DNA of 54,046 bases from Ectothiorhodospira mobilis (GTDB lineage Bacteria; Pseudomonadota; Gammaproteobacteria; Ectothiorhodospirales; Ectothiorhodospiraceae), in assembly GCF_016584115.1 (NCBI RefSeq), contig NZ_NRSK01000019.1:1-54046 (forward strand). Direction: 5' to 3'. The notes under the pieces were generated by a model, which searched no databases, had not been told where the DNA came from, and saw nothing but the letters and a program-made list of their open reading frames with translations. Positions 9,844 to 16,994 of the stretch are shown piece by piece (the stretch's first letter is position 1; the number at the start of each line of letters is the position of its first letter). The position numbers and the translations under genes are program-made.

Positions 9844-10594
9844 GGCCCTCCGGGGCGGTCATCCCCGACGCCAGGGCGGCGAAACGGGCCAGCACCCGGG
9901 TGCTCCCGGGGGTCTCCCGCAACCCCTCCAGCAGGGGGGCCACCGCCCGGCCGGCGGCCTCCAGGCGGGGACGGTAGGAGTCCACGTAATGGGGGATGAT
10001 GCGGCGGTCGAACTCCGGATGGAACTGCAGCCCCCAGGCCCGCGGCCCCAGACGAAACCCCTGGTGGGCCTCCATGGCACTGCGCCCCAGGGGCACCGCC
10101 CCCGGCGGCAGGGCCAGCACCGACTGGGTATGGCTCACCTGGGCCGGGAAGCGGGAGGGCAGCACCGAGAACAGGGGGTCCTCCGCCGCAGCCACATTGA
10201 GACTCACCTCCACGGTGCCCACCTCGATGCCATTGGGGTTGTCGCCCACCCTGCCCCCCAGGGCCCAGGCCAGGAGCTGGTGGCCGAAGCAGATCCCCAG
10301 CACCGGCAGCCCCCGCTCCACGGCCGCCACCAGCCAGCGCCCGGAGCGGGCCATCCACGGGGCCGCCTCGGTGACCATGGCGCCGGAGCCGGTCACCGCC
10401 ACCGCGGCCACCGAATCCGGTGCCGGCAGGGGATCCCCCCGGCGCACATCGGCCACCTGCATCGCCTCCCGGGGCCAGCCCATACCGGCGGCGATCCAGT
10501 CCTCGTAGTCCCCGGGCACGTCCCTCAGGGTGTCCAGCTTGGTGCCCGTCTTCAAGATCAGCAGCGTCCCCGCCGGTCGTATCCCCTTCACCAT
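9800..10594 (-). CDS. Class I glutamine amidotransferase (GMP synthase GATase-like)
   Basis: 264 residues from the ATG at 10594, chosen because GAGGGGGG lies just upstream; longer in-frame extensions have no ribosome site. A triad-type GATase domain is present: nucleophile elbow LGICFGHQLLAWALGG (about residues 90-105) and catalytic HPEF (about 185), with no attached synthetase domain. Free-standing members of this group include YfeJ-like proteins and gamma-glutamyl hydrolases; the substrate cannot be read from sequence. It is divergent from the small heat-shock genes and convergent with hrpA, whose last 44 bases it overlaps on the opposite strand. Confidence 0.88.
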   Translation of the reverse strand: MVKGIRPAGTLLILKTGTKLDTLRDVPGDYEDWIAAGMGWPREAMQVADVRRGDPLPAPDSVAAVAVTGSGAMVTEAAPWMARSGRWLVAAVERGLPVLGICFGHQLLAWALGGRVGDNPNGIEVGTVEVSLNVAAAEDPLFSVLPSRFPAQVSHTQSVLALPPGAVPLGRSAMEAHQGFRLGPRAWGLQFHPEFDRRIIPHYVDSYRPRLEAAGRAVAPLLEGLRETPGSTRVLARFAALASGMTAPEGLRTGPGPGGPPPGA

Positions 10595-10816
10595 GTCATC
10601 CCCCCTCGCAGTCCCCGGCGCCGGGCCCTGGCACCCCATCCCCCAGGTGCCAGCGGGGGCACGGGGGGTGTCCGGCCAGCCCCGGCCTTGGATCGTGAGC
10701 CACGTCCGGCAACGGCAGCGGCCCATGGGTCTGGGCATCGCCCCCATGAGGCGGCGGCTCCCCTCGCCTCGCAGCATACCCCGCGCCCCGGGGCGATCAA
10801 CCCCGGCCAGCGGGGG

Positions 10817-10842
10817 CTTGAAATCCCCCCGTCCGCCCCCAT
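10817..10842 (+). promoter_or_regulatory. Sigma-32 (RpoH) heat-shock promoter for the hsp20 cluster
   Basis: CTTGAAA (10817-10823), 13 bases, then CCCCAT (10837-10842) matches the RpoH consensus CTTGAAA-N11-16-CCCCATNT in all thirteen leading positions. Transcription would start near 10850, giving a leader of about 67 bases before the first hsp20 gene. Its location in front of three heat-shock genes supports it strongly. Confidence 0.88.
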
Positions 10843-10855
10843 CGTGCATCCCAGA

Positions 10856-10896
10856 CACGGGGCGGGTGCCGCCCCCCCGTGGTTCCAGTCGGAACC
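10856..10896 (+). other. Two tandem leader hairpins upstream of hsp20-1
   Basis: The leader after the sigma-32 promoter can fold into a GC-rich stem (about 10856-10881, CACGGGGCGG against CCGCCCCCCCGTG with a bulge) and a perfect 6-bp stem GGTTCC-AGTC-GGAACC (10881-10896, sharing its first base). The Shine-Dalgarno GAGGAG (10902-10907) then sits in a weak ATAC/GTAT loop. Many hsp20 leaders are RNA thermometers, but no ROSE or fourU signature is visible, so that role is a guess. Confidence 0.4.
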
Positions 10897-10916
10897 GATA
10901 CGAGGAGGTGTATGCC

Positions 10917-11360
10917 ATGTGGGGAATGAACCTGTTGGAGAACGACCTGTTCAGTGAATTCGATCGCATGCGCCGGGAGATGGACCAGATCTTCGGCGCC
11001 GGCGGCACCCCCGCGGCGGGGATCCGTTCGGCCGCCGCCGGGGCCTTCCCGCCGGTGAACGTGGGGGCGAGCCCGGAGCGGTTCGATGTCTATGTCTTCG
11101 CCCCGGGGATGGACCCCGACAGCCTGGACGTCTCCATGCAGAATCACCTGCTCACCGTCGCCGGGCAGCGCAGCGCCGGGGCCCCGGAAGGGGTGCAGAG
11201 CTACCGGCGTGAGCGCTTCGACGGCGAGTTCCGCCGGGTGATCACCCTGCCGGAGGATGCCGACCCCGACCGGGTGGAGGCCCGCTACCAGGACGGGGTG
11301 GTGCACGTGCAGGTGCAGCGGCGTGAATCGTCCCGGCCCCGGCGCATCGAGGTGCATTGA
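10917..11360 (+). CDS. Small heat-shock protein, Hsp20 family (copy 1)
   Basis: 147 residues. ATP-independent holdase chaperone with an alpha-crystallin domain (about residues 45-140: FDVYVFAPGMD, LLTVAGQR, RYQDGVVHVQV) and the C-terminal I-x-V anchor (RRIEVH) used in oligomer assembly. The ATG at 10917 is preceded by GAGGAG with 9-base spacing. First gene of a three-gene hsp20 cluster; a sigma-32 promoter lies upstream and copy 2 follows after 42 bases. Its N-terminal arm (MNLLENDLFSEFDRMRREM) is amphipathic, as is usual for the class. Confidence 0.94.
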   Translation: MWGMNLLENDLFSEFDRMRREMDQIFGAGGTPAAGIRSAAAGAFPPVNVGASPERFDVYVFAPGMDPDSLDVSMQNHLLTVAGQRSAGAPEGVQSYRRERFDGEFRRVITLPEDADPDRVEARYQDGVVHVQVQRRESSRPRRIEVH

Positions 11361-11402
11361 TCCCGTTCGGCCCGTACAACGACATCTCAGGAGGTGGTGA
11401 CC

Positions 11403-11813
11403 ATGAGCCAACAGGCACAGCAGCAGATGAGCCCCCGCGAGGAGCGCGGAATGCAGCAGCAACAGCCGGCCCGCAGCCGGGAATGGGTGATGCAGCCGCC
11501 GGTGGACATCCATGAGAACGGCACGGGGATCACCCTGGTGGCCGACATGCCGGGGGTCTCCAGGGACCGCCTGGAGGTGGAGGTGGAGAACGACGTGCTT
11601 ACCATCGAGGGCGAAGTCTCCATCCCCATGCCCGAGGAGATGCAGGCCCTGTATGCGGACCTGCGCAGCAAGCGCTACCGCAGGAGCTTCACCCTCAGCC
11701 GCGAACTGGACCTGGACCAGATCCGCGCCACCATGAAGGATGGGGTGCTGACCCTGCACATCCCCAAACGGGCGGAGTTCCAGCCGCGGCGGATCCAGGT
11801 GAACGTGAACTGA
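11403..11813 (+). CDS. Small heat-shock protein, Hsp20 family (copy 2)
   Basis: 136 residues from the ATG at 11403, placed behind a perfect AGGAGGTG (11389-11396); the GTG codons inside that site are not used. The N-terminal arm is Gln-rich, followed by an alpha-crystallin domain (about residues 30-120: ITLVADMPGV, LTIEGEVS, MKDGVLTLHIPKR) and an I-x-V tail (RRIQVNVN). It lies in the sigma-32 transcript with copy 1 and ends before an intrinsic terminator. Divergent from copies 1 and 3 in the N-terminal arm, so hetero-oligomers or separate clients are possible. Confidence 0.94.
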   Translation: MSQQAQQQMSPREERGMQQQQPARSREWVMQPPVDIHENGTGITLVADMPGVSRDRLEVEVENDVLTIEGEVSIPMPEEMQALYADLRSKRYRRSFTLSRELDLDQIRATMKDGVLTLHIPKRAEFQPRRIQVNVN

Positions 11814-11860
11814 TCCCCGGCTTCCGACCCCGGTATGGGCAGGGGCTTGCCCTGCCAGGT

Positions 11861-11892
11861 GCCCTTCCCGCAGGGCGGGGAGGGCCTTTTCT
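11861..11892 (+). terminator. Intrinsic terminator after hsp20 copy 2
   Basis: An 11-bp stem (11861-11871 with 11875-11885, one G-U pair), a 3-base loop, then CTTTTCTT. A smaller hairpin with 7-bp GGCAGGG/CCCTGCC arms lies just upstream. It separates copies 1-2 from copy 3. Confidence 0.8.
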
Positions 11893-11946
11893 TCCCCGTG
11901 GCGGCACATGGCCCGGCCACGGGTTTGTGCAAACGGAGGTGAAACC

Positions 11947-12459
11947 ATGGCCAACATGAGACAGTTGCGCGAAGGCATCGGTCATGCCTGGGATTCCGTA
12001 CTGGAGGGTTGGCAACGGCTCTACCAGCGTGCCTCCGGGGCCATCACCCGTTTCCGTCCCGGCGCCAAGGCTGGGGACACCCATGGCGGGGACGGCAGCG
12101 ATACGGCACTACCCGCCCGCAGCAGCGGATGGGGCGTGATGGCCGCCGAGGTCTTCGAGGGGGACGACCAGGTGGTGGTGCGCCTGGAGGCCCCGGGGCT
12201 GGACCGGGACCAGTTCGGAATCGAGGTCCGGGGGGACCACCTGGTGGTCAGCGGCGAGAAGGGCTACCAGCGGGAACGTACCGAGGGCCGCTACCGCATC
12301 GCCGAATGCGCCTACGGCCGTTTCGAGCGGGCCATCCCCCTGCCGGACGCAGTGGACGCGGACCGGGCCCGGGCCCGCTACCGCAACGGGGTGCTGGAGG
12401 TGGAACTGCCCAGATCCGGGGCCACAGGCCGGCGGCGGATCCAGGTACAGACGGACTGA
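11947..12459 (+). CDS. Small heat-shock protein, Hsp20 family (copy 3)
   Basis: 170 residues from the ATG at 11947 behind GGAGGTG (11935-11941). It has a longer N-terminal region than copies 1 and 2 (about 60 residues, with MRQLREGIGHAWDSVLEGWQ predicted helical), an alpha-crystallin domain (about 62-155: VVVRLEAPGLD, LVVSGEKGY, RYRNGVLEVELP) and a C-terminal RRIQVQTD. No promoter is visible between the upstream terminator (11861-11892) and this gene, so it probably depends on readthrough or an unrecognised promoter. A CCCGTGGC/GCCACGGG hairpin and a GTTTG/CAAAC hairpin lie between the terminator and the ribosome site. Confidence 0.93.
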   Translation: MANMRQLREGIGHAWDSVLEGWQRLYQRASGAITRFRPGAKAGDTHGGDGSDTALPARSSGWGVMAAEVFEGDDQVVVRLEAPGLDRDQFGIEVRGDHLVVSGEKGYQRERTEGRYRIAECAYGRFERAIPLPDAVDADRARARYRNGVLEVELPRSGATGRRRIQVQTD

Positions 12460-12474
12460 ACGCACCCGCCGGTC

Positions 12475-12669
12475 TCAGTCCCGCGGGCGGCCGTCGCAGC
12501 CCCCCGACAGACCGCAGCTGCAGCAGCCGCCGGCACAGCCCCCGCCCTCCTCCTTGGCGGGGCCCAGTTCCGGGTGGCGGCGGGCGAAACGCCGCGCCGC
12601 CTCCTGCACCAGGTACCAGCCGGTGAAGAGCACAAAGAGGATGGCCACGGTGATCACATAGGTGGTCAT
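12475..12669 (-). CDS. Small Cys-rich membrane protein at end of rnf operon (NqrM-like)
   Basis: 64 residues from the ATG at 12669. One N-terminal membrane helix (about residues 3-21, YVITVAILFVLFTGWYLV) precedes a short charged stretch (VQEAARRFARRHPELG) and a glycine/cysteine tail with Cys 45, 49, 50, 52 and 58 (C-x3-CC-x-C-x5-C). It starts 22 bases after rnfA ends, so it belongs to that transcript. The architecture resembles NqrM, the factor that inserts iron between NqrD and NqrE of Na+-NQR, and also the small Cys-rich proteins next to FeoB. RnfA/RnfE are the homologues of NqrE/NqrD, so an Rnf maturation role is a reasonable but untested inference. The ribosome site is weak. Confidence 0.72.
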   Translation of the reverse strand: MTTYVITVAILFVLFTGWYLVQEAARRFARRHPELGPAKEEGGGCAGGCCSCGLSGGCDGRPRD

Positions 12670-12691
12670 GACACAATCCGGTTCAAATGCA

Positions 12692-13273
12692 TCACCCCCC
12701 GAGCCCGGCAAACCCCATGAAGGCCAGGGACAGGATGCCCGCCAGCATCAGGCTCATGGCCGCCCCCCGGGCGATGGAGGGCACATCCGCCAGCTCCAGC
12801 CGCTCCCGCAGACCGGCCATGAGCACGATGGCCAGGATGAATCCGGCCCCCGCCCCCAGGCTGTAGACCACCGACTGCACAAAGTCGTACTCGTAATTGG
12901 TCTGGAACAGGGCCACCCCCAGGATGGCGCAGTTGGTGGTGATCAGGGGCAGGAAGATCCCCAGGGCCTTGTACAGGGGCGGGCTGAACTTCTTGATGGT
13001 CATCTCCACCAGCTGCACCGCCGAGGCGATCACGGCGATATAGGCGATCAGGCGCAAAAACTCCAGATCATAGGCGCTCAGCAGGGCGTTCAGCCCCCAG
13101 GCGGCGGTGGAGCTGATGAGCATGACAAACGCCGTGGCCAGCCCCATGGAGAAGGCGGTGTTGAGCCTGCCGGACACCCCCAGCAGCGGGCAGATCCCCA
13201 GAAACAGCGCCAGCACGAAGTTGTTGATGACGGCGGCGTTGAGAAAGATGTACCCCAGTGATTCAGCGTGCAT
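12692..13273 (-). CDS. rnfA: Electron transport complex subunit RnfA
   Basis: 193 residues, exactly the length of E. coli RsxA. Integral membrane subunit with six predicted helices. Conserved half-membrane cysteines lie in VLALFLGICPLLGVS (Cys28) and PLITTNCAILGVALF; with the matching RnfE cysteines they hold the intramembrane iron-sulfur centre. The ATG at 13273 has GGGGAGG just upstream; the longer frame from 13294 adds residues not found in the family. It overlaps the 3' end of rnfE by 11 bases. Confidence 0.97.
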   Translation of the reverse strand: MHAESLGYIFLNAAVINNFVLALFLGICPLLGVSGRLNTAFSMGLATAFVMLISSTAAWGLNALLSAYDLEFLRLIAYIAVIASAVQLVEMTIKKFSPPLYKALGIFLPLITTNCAILGVALFQTNYEYDFVQSVVYSLGAGAGFILAIVLMAGLRERLELADVPSIARGAAMSLMLAGILSLAFMGFAGLGG

Positions 13274-13919
13274 GGGCGGATGCCTCCCCGGCATGGGCCG
13301 TGCGTTTCATCTGCATCTCCTTCACCCAGGCGAACAGCAACAGCCACGCCCCGAGGACGAAGAACCCGCCGGGGGGCAGCAGCATGATGACCCAGGGCTC
13401 GAAGGCCTCGCCGAAGACCGGGAAGCCCAGCAGGGTCCCCGCCCCCAGGAGCTCGCGCACCGAACCCAGGCAGAGCAGGGCCAGGGTGAAGCCAAGGCCC
13501 ATGCCCAGGGAGTTGACCAGGGTGGTGCCCACCCGGTTGCGGGAGGCGAAGGCCTCGGCCCGGCCCAGGATCATGCAGTTCACCACGATGAGCTGGATGA
13601 AGGCCCCGAGGGCGTTGTAGACCTCCAGGCTCACCGCCTGGATGACATAGTCCACCACCGTCACGAAGGTGGCGATGATGATGATATAGGCCGCGATGCG
13701 CACCTCCTTGGGGATATGGTGGCGCAGCAGGGCCACCAGGGCGCTGGAGCACAGCAGCACGAAGGTGGTGGCCAGGCCCATGGCCAGGGCGTTGGAGACG
13801 GAGTTGGTCACCGCCAGCACCGGGCACATGCCCAGGAGCATGACGAACACCGGGTTCTCCCGCCAGATGCCGGCGAGGAAGGTATCCATGGTGATGGGGC
13901 TGTCGTTGTGTGTTGCCAT
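13263..13919 (-). CDS. rnfE: Electron transport complex subunit RnfE
   Basis: 218 residues. Membrane partner of RnfA with about six helices. Signature stretches are ENPVFVMLLGMCPVLAVTNS and IVVNCMILGRAEAFASRN, each with the cysteine that helps ligate the intramembrane Fe-S centre. Translation starts at 13919, 12 bases after the rnfG stop, and its end overlaps rnfA. The C-terminal tail is short and charged. Identity and reading frame are clear. Confidence 0.97.
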   Translation of the reverse strand: MATHNDSPITMDTFLAGIWRENPVFVMLLGMCPVLAVTNSVSNALAMGLATTFVLLCSSALVALLRHHIPKEVRIAAYIIIIATFVTVVDYVIQAVSLEVYNALGAFIQLIVVNCMILGRAEAFASRNRVGTTLVNSLGMGLGFTLALLCLGSVRELLGAGTLLGFPVFGEAFEPWVIMLLPPGGFFVLGAWLLLFAWVKEMQMKRTAHAGEASAHAR

Positions 13920-13931
13920 GGGATGGGGTCC

Positions 13932-14636
13932 TCAGGGCTGGTCGGGGCGCGGGGCGGCCCGGCGCAGGGTGTCCCAGTGGGCGGCCAGCCGGGGCAGCAC
14001 CGCATCGGCGCTGGCGTGGATCATGTCGCCGATGGCCTCCGAGGAGATGGTGGCCCCGGTGATGCCGTCGATCTCCCAGGGATCGTCCGCCTCCCCCTGG
14101 TCCACCGTGCGGATGCGATGGGCCAGGCCCGTACCCTCGGCGTTGAGCCGGGCCTCCAGGCCCTGGAGGCTCTCCAGGAAATGGGGCTCGGTCTCGATCT
14201 TGTCCCCCAGGCCGGGGGTCTCCCGGCTCTCCAGCACGGTCATGCCGACGATGCAGGCACAATCCGGATCGTAGCCGTAGAGGATGCGGATGACATCGGC
14301 ATAGCCCCGTCCGGAGGCCTCCAGGGCCACGCCGGCCAGGCTGCCGTCGGCGTCGTAGGCGGCATAGATGGCCCGCCCGGCTGCCGGGGCCTCATCCCGG
14401 GGGAAGAGCCCGGTATCGGTGAGCACGAAGCTGCGCCGGGTCTCGGCCCCGGGGATCACCTCCAGCACCGCCGCCTCCAGGGCGCGCTGCTGGTTCTGGG
14501 CGATGAAGGGCCGGGTGTACTCGTACACGCTCACCACCAGCAGGCCGGAGAACAGGGCGATGAGCCCCAGGGTGGCCACCAGGCGGAAGCCGGAGGTGGG
14601 TTTGGGCTGCTGTTGCAGGGAAGCCGCGCGGCTCAT
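13932..14636 (-). CDS. rnfG: Electron transport complex subunit RnfG (covalent FMN)
   Basis: 234 residues: an N-terminal membrane helix (about 18-38) then a periplasmic FMN-binding domain. DGITGATISSEA (about residues 194-205) fits the flavin-transferase recognition motif D-x-x-[ST]-G-A-T; the Thr in GAT would carry FMN through a phosphoester bond. VGMTVLESRETPGLGDKI is the other family signature. ApbE, needed for flavinylation, is not in this window. The start overlaps the rnfD stop by 4 bases. Confidence 0.96.
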   Translation of the reverse strand: MSRAASLQQQPKPTSGFRLVATLGLIALFSGLLVVSVYEYTRPFIAQNQQRALEAAVLEVIPGAETRRSFVLTDTGLFPRDEAPAAGRAIYAAYDADGSLAGVALEASGRGYADVIRILYGYDPDCACIVGMTVLESRETPGLGDKIETEPHFLESLQGLEARLNAEGTGLAHRIRTVDQGEADDPWEIDGITGATISSEAIGDMIHASADAVLPRLAAHWDTLRRAAPRPDQP

Positions 14637-15652
14637 GACGCCCTCCGCTTGCGGGTGCCGTAGGGACGGGGCTGGATGAAGCGATCGATCAGGGGCGAGG
14701 CGGCGTTGCCCAGGAGGATGGCGTACATCACCCCCTCCGGAAGCCCGCCGAAGAAGCGGATGATCACCGTGAGAAAGCCGATGAGGGCGCCGTAGAGCCA
14801 GAGCCCGGAGCGGGTCATGGGCGAGGCCACCATGTCACTGGCCATGAAGAAGGCCCCCAGCATGAGTCCGCCGGAGAGGAGCACGAACCAGGGGGTGGGA
14901 TAGTGCCCCGGATCCAGCAGGTAGAAGGCCCCGGCGGTGACAAAGGCGCTGCCCAGCACGGCGGCCGGGATACGCCAGTTCATCATGCGCCGGGCGATGA
15001 GATAGAGCCCGCACACCAGGATCAGCAGGGCCGAGGTCTCGCCGGCGGAACCGGCCACCATGCCGGTGAACAGATCCCAGGTGTCGGCATGTTCCCCCTG
15101 GAACTTCCACATCCCCAGGGGGGTGGCCGCCGTGTAGGCGTCCACCGGGGCCGGGGTGGTGAAGGGGACCGCCAGGGTGGAGGGCAGAAACTCCGTGAAG
15201 CGCTCCGGATGCCCCGGCAGGGTCCAGGTGGAGACGGCGCCGGGGAAGGCCCCCTGGGCGAAGGCCCGGCCGATGAGGGCGGGGTTGAACAGGTTAAAGC
15301 CCAGACCGCCGAACAGGGACTTGCCCAGGGCAATGCCGATGAACCCGGACAGGGCCGCCATCCACAGGGGGAAGGCCGGCGGCAGGGTCAGGGCCAGCAG
15401 CAGGCCGGTGATGACGGCGCTGTAGTCGGACACCGTCGCGGGCCGTCGGGAGAGCCGGTTGAACAGCTGCTCCGTGGCCACGCAGGTGAGCGTGGTCACC
15501 ACCATCAGCGCCAGGGCGCTGAGGCCGAAGTGGTACACGGAAAACGCGCAGATGGGCAGCAGGGCGAGGACCACGTTGCGCATGATCTGCTGCACACTGC
15601 CCCCCTGTTTCACATGGGGCGAGGTCTTCAGTTCGATCTGCAGCGGCGTCAC
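14633..15652 (-). CDS. rnfD: Electron transport complex subunit RnfD (covalent FMN)
   Basis: 339 residues from a GTG at 15652 that overlaps the rnfC stop (GTGA); the longer frame to 15751 reads through the rnfC coding end and is not used. NqrB/RnfD membrane protein with about nine helices. The flavinylation site is VDAYTAATPLGMW (about residues 161-173), matching D-x-x-T-A-A-T. The N-terminal TSPHVKQGGSVQQIMRNV and LFGGLGFNLFNPALIGRAF are family hallmarks. Confidence 0.96.
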   Translation of the reverse strand: MTPLQIELKTSPHVKQGGSVQQIMRNVVLALLPICAFSVYHFGLSALALMVVTTLTCVATEQLFNRLSRRPATVSDYSAVITGLLLALTLPPAFPLWMAALSGFIGIALGKSLFGGLGFNLFNPALIGRAFAQGAFPGAVSTWTLPGHPERFTEFLPSTLAVPFTTPAPVDAYTAATPLGMWKFQGEHADTWDLFTGMVAGSAGETSALLILVCGLYLIARRMMNWRIPAAVLGSAFVTAGAFYLLDPGHYPTPWFVLLSGGLMLGAFFMASDMVASPMTRSGLWLYGALIGFLTVIIRFFGGLPEGVMYAILLGNAASPLIDRFIQPRPYGTRKRRAS

Positions 15653-16992
15653 GACAGGCGCTCCCGGTTCAGGGCCTTGGCGATGCGGAAATACTGCACC
15701 AGCGGGATGTTGGCGGGACAGACATAGGCGCAGGACCCGCACTCGAAGCAATCACTCAGGTGAAAGCGCTCCTGCATGGTCTCGTAGCGGCGCTTGGCCG
15801 CCAGACGGCCCAGCTCCGCGGGGTTGAGCCCCACGGGGCAGGCCTCCACGCAGCGCCCGCAGCGGATGCACGGATGGATGGGTTCCGGCACTGCACCCGC
15901 CTGGGCCTGGGGCAGCACCACCAGCCCGGATACCGCCTTGGTGACGGGCACATCCAGGGAGGAGACGGTGTTGCCCATCATGGGCCCGCCCAGGATCAGG
16001 TGGCTGGCATCATCACCGCGAAAACCCACATGCTCCAGCAGATAGCGCAGCGGCGTGCCCACCGGCACCCGGTAGTTGCCGGGGCGCTCCACCCCGGGAC
16101 CGGCCACGGTGATGACCCGCTCGATGAGCCCCTCCCCCAGGGGCAGGAGCCGCCCCAGCTGGGCCATGGTGCCCGCATTGTTCACCACCACCCCCACCTG
16201 GAAGGGCAGTCCGCCGGAGGGGACCTCCCGCTTCAGCAGGGCCTTGATGAGCATCTTCTCCGAGCCCTGGGGGTACTTGGCCTTCACCTTGCGCACGGCG
16301 ATGGGATCATCCGGGCCGATCTGGGCCTGCAGGGCGGCGATGGCGTCGGGCTTGTCGTCCTCCACGCCGATGAGGGCCTGGTCGGCCCCCACGGCCCGCA
16401 GGGCCAGGCGGATGCCGGCGAGGACCTCCTGCGCCTGCTCCACCATGATGCGGTGGTCGGTGGTGAGATAGGGCTCGCATTCACAGCCGTTCACCACCAG
16501 GGTGTCCACCCGATGCCCCTCGGGCACGGCGTACTTCAGGTGGGTGGGGAAGGCGGCCCCCCCCTGCCCCACCAGGCCGGCCGCCTGGATCGCCCGGATC
16601 AGCTCCTCCCGGGAGAGACCCGAAAGATCCCGCGGGCTGGACCAGCGCACCGCCTGGCTGTCACCGGGCAGGGTGCGCAGCAGGATGGCCTCGGTCTTGG
16701 GGCCGCGGGCGGTGGGCATGAGTTCGATCCCCTCCACCACCCCGGTGACCGGGGCGTGCAGCGGCACCGACTGGAAGCCGTCCGCCTCGGCGATCACCTG
16801 CCCGCGCACCACCTCCTGGTGGCGTTTCACCACCGGCCGGGAGGGCTTGCCGAAGTGCTGCGCCAGGGGCAGCACCAGGCGCGGCGCGAAGGGCAGCCGG
16901 CGGATGGCCTGATCGCGGGTCGATTCCTTCAACCCGGGGGGATGGACCCCCCGGGGGAAGGTGCGCCCGGTAAGGAACGAGAGCATACCCAT
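15649..16992 (-). CDS. rnfC: Electron transport complex subunit RnfC (NADH-side Fe-S subunit)
   Basis: 447 residues, the short RnfC form without the Ala/Lys-rich C-terminal extension of E. coli RsxC. RnfC faces the cytoplasm and carries the NADH/FMN site, related to complex I NuoF (GQGGAAFPTHLKY at about 145-157), an SLBB domain and two C-terminal [4Fe-4S] motifs, CIRCGRCVEACP and CFECGSCAYVCP. The ATG at 16992 lies two bases after the PFOR stop, so the two genes are directly adjacent. No strong ribosome site is visible, consistent with coupling. Confidence 0.96.
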   Translation of the reverse strand: MGMLSFLTGRTFPRGVHPPGLKESTRDQAIRRLPFAPRLVLPLAQHFGKPSRPVVKRHQEVVRGQVIAEADGFQSVPLHAPVTGVVEGIELMPTARGPKTEAILLRTLPGDSQAVRWSSPRDLSGLSREELIRAIQAAGLVGQGGAAFPTHLKYAVPEGHRVDTLVVNGCECEPYLTTDHRIMVEQAQEVLAGIRLALRAVGADQALIGVEDDKPDAIAALQAQIGPDDPIAVRKVKAKYPQGSEKMLIKALLKREVPSGGLPFQVGVVVNNAGTMAQLGRLLPLGEGLIERVITVAGPGVERPGNYRVPVGTPLRYLLEHVGFRGDDASHLILGGPMMGNTVSSLDVPVTKAVSGLVVLPQAQAGAVPEPIHPCIRCGRCVEACPVGLNPAELGRLAAKRRYETMQERFHLSDCFECGSCAYVCPANIPLVQYFRIAKALNRERLS

Positions 16993-16994
16993 GG

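Larger units (their letters stand above)
10595..10916. other. Divergent control region, amidotransferase / hsp20 (322 bases)
   Basis: Non-coding. The left part carries only the amidotransferase ribosome site and C-rich sequence. The right part carries a sigma-32 promoter (10817-10842) and two leader hairpins (10856-10896), listed separately. No convincing promoter for the amidotransferase was found. Confidence 0.6.

Noticed and set aside
12670-12711. Longer start for the small Cys-rich protein, overlapping rnfA
   Set aside because: Adds a soluble Gly/Ser/Pro stretch in front of a membrane helix that is otherwise N-terminal; the ATG at 12669 is simpler, though its ribosome site is weak.
15653-15751. 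Longer RnfD start inside rnfC
   Set aside because: It would read through the Fe-S coding end of rnfC in another frame; the GTG at 15652 overlapping the rnfC stop gives the family length.
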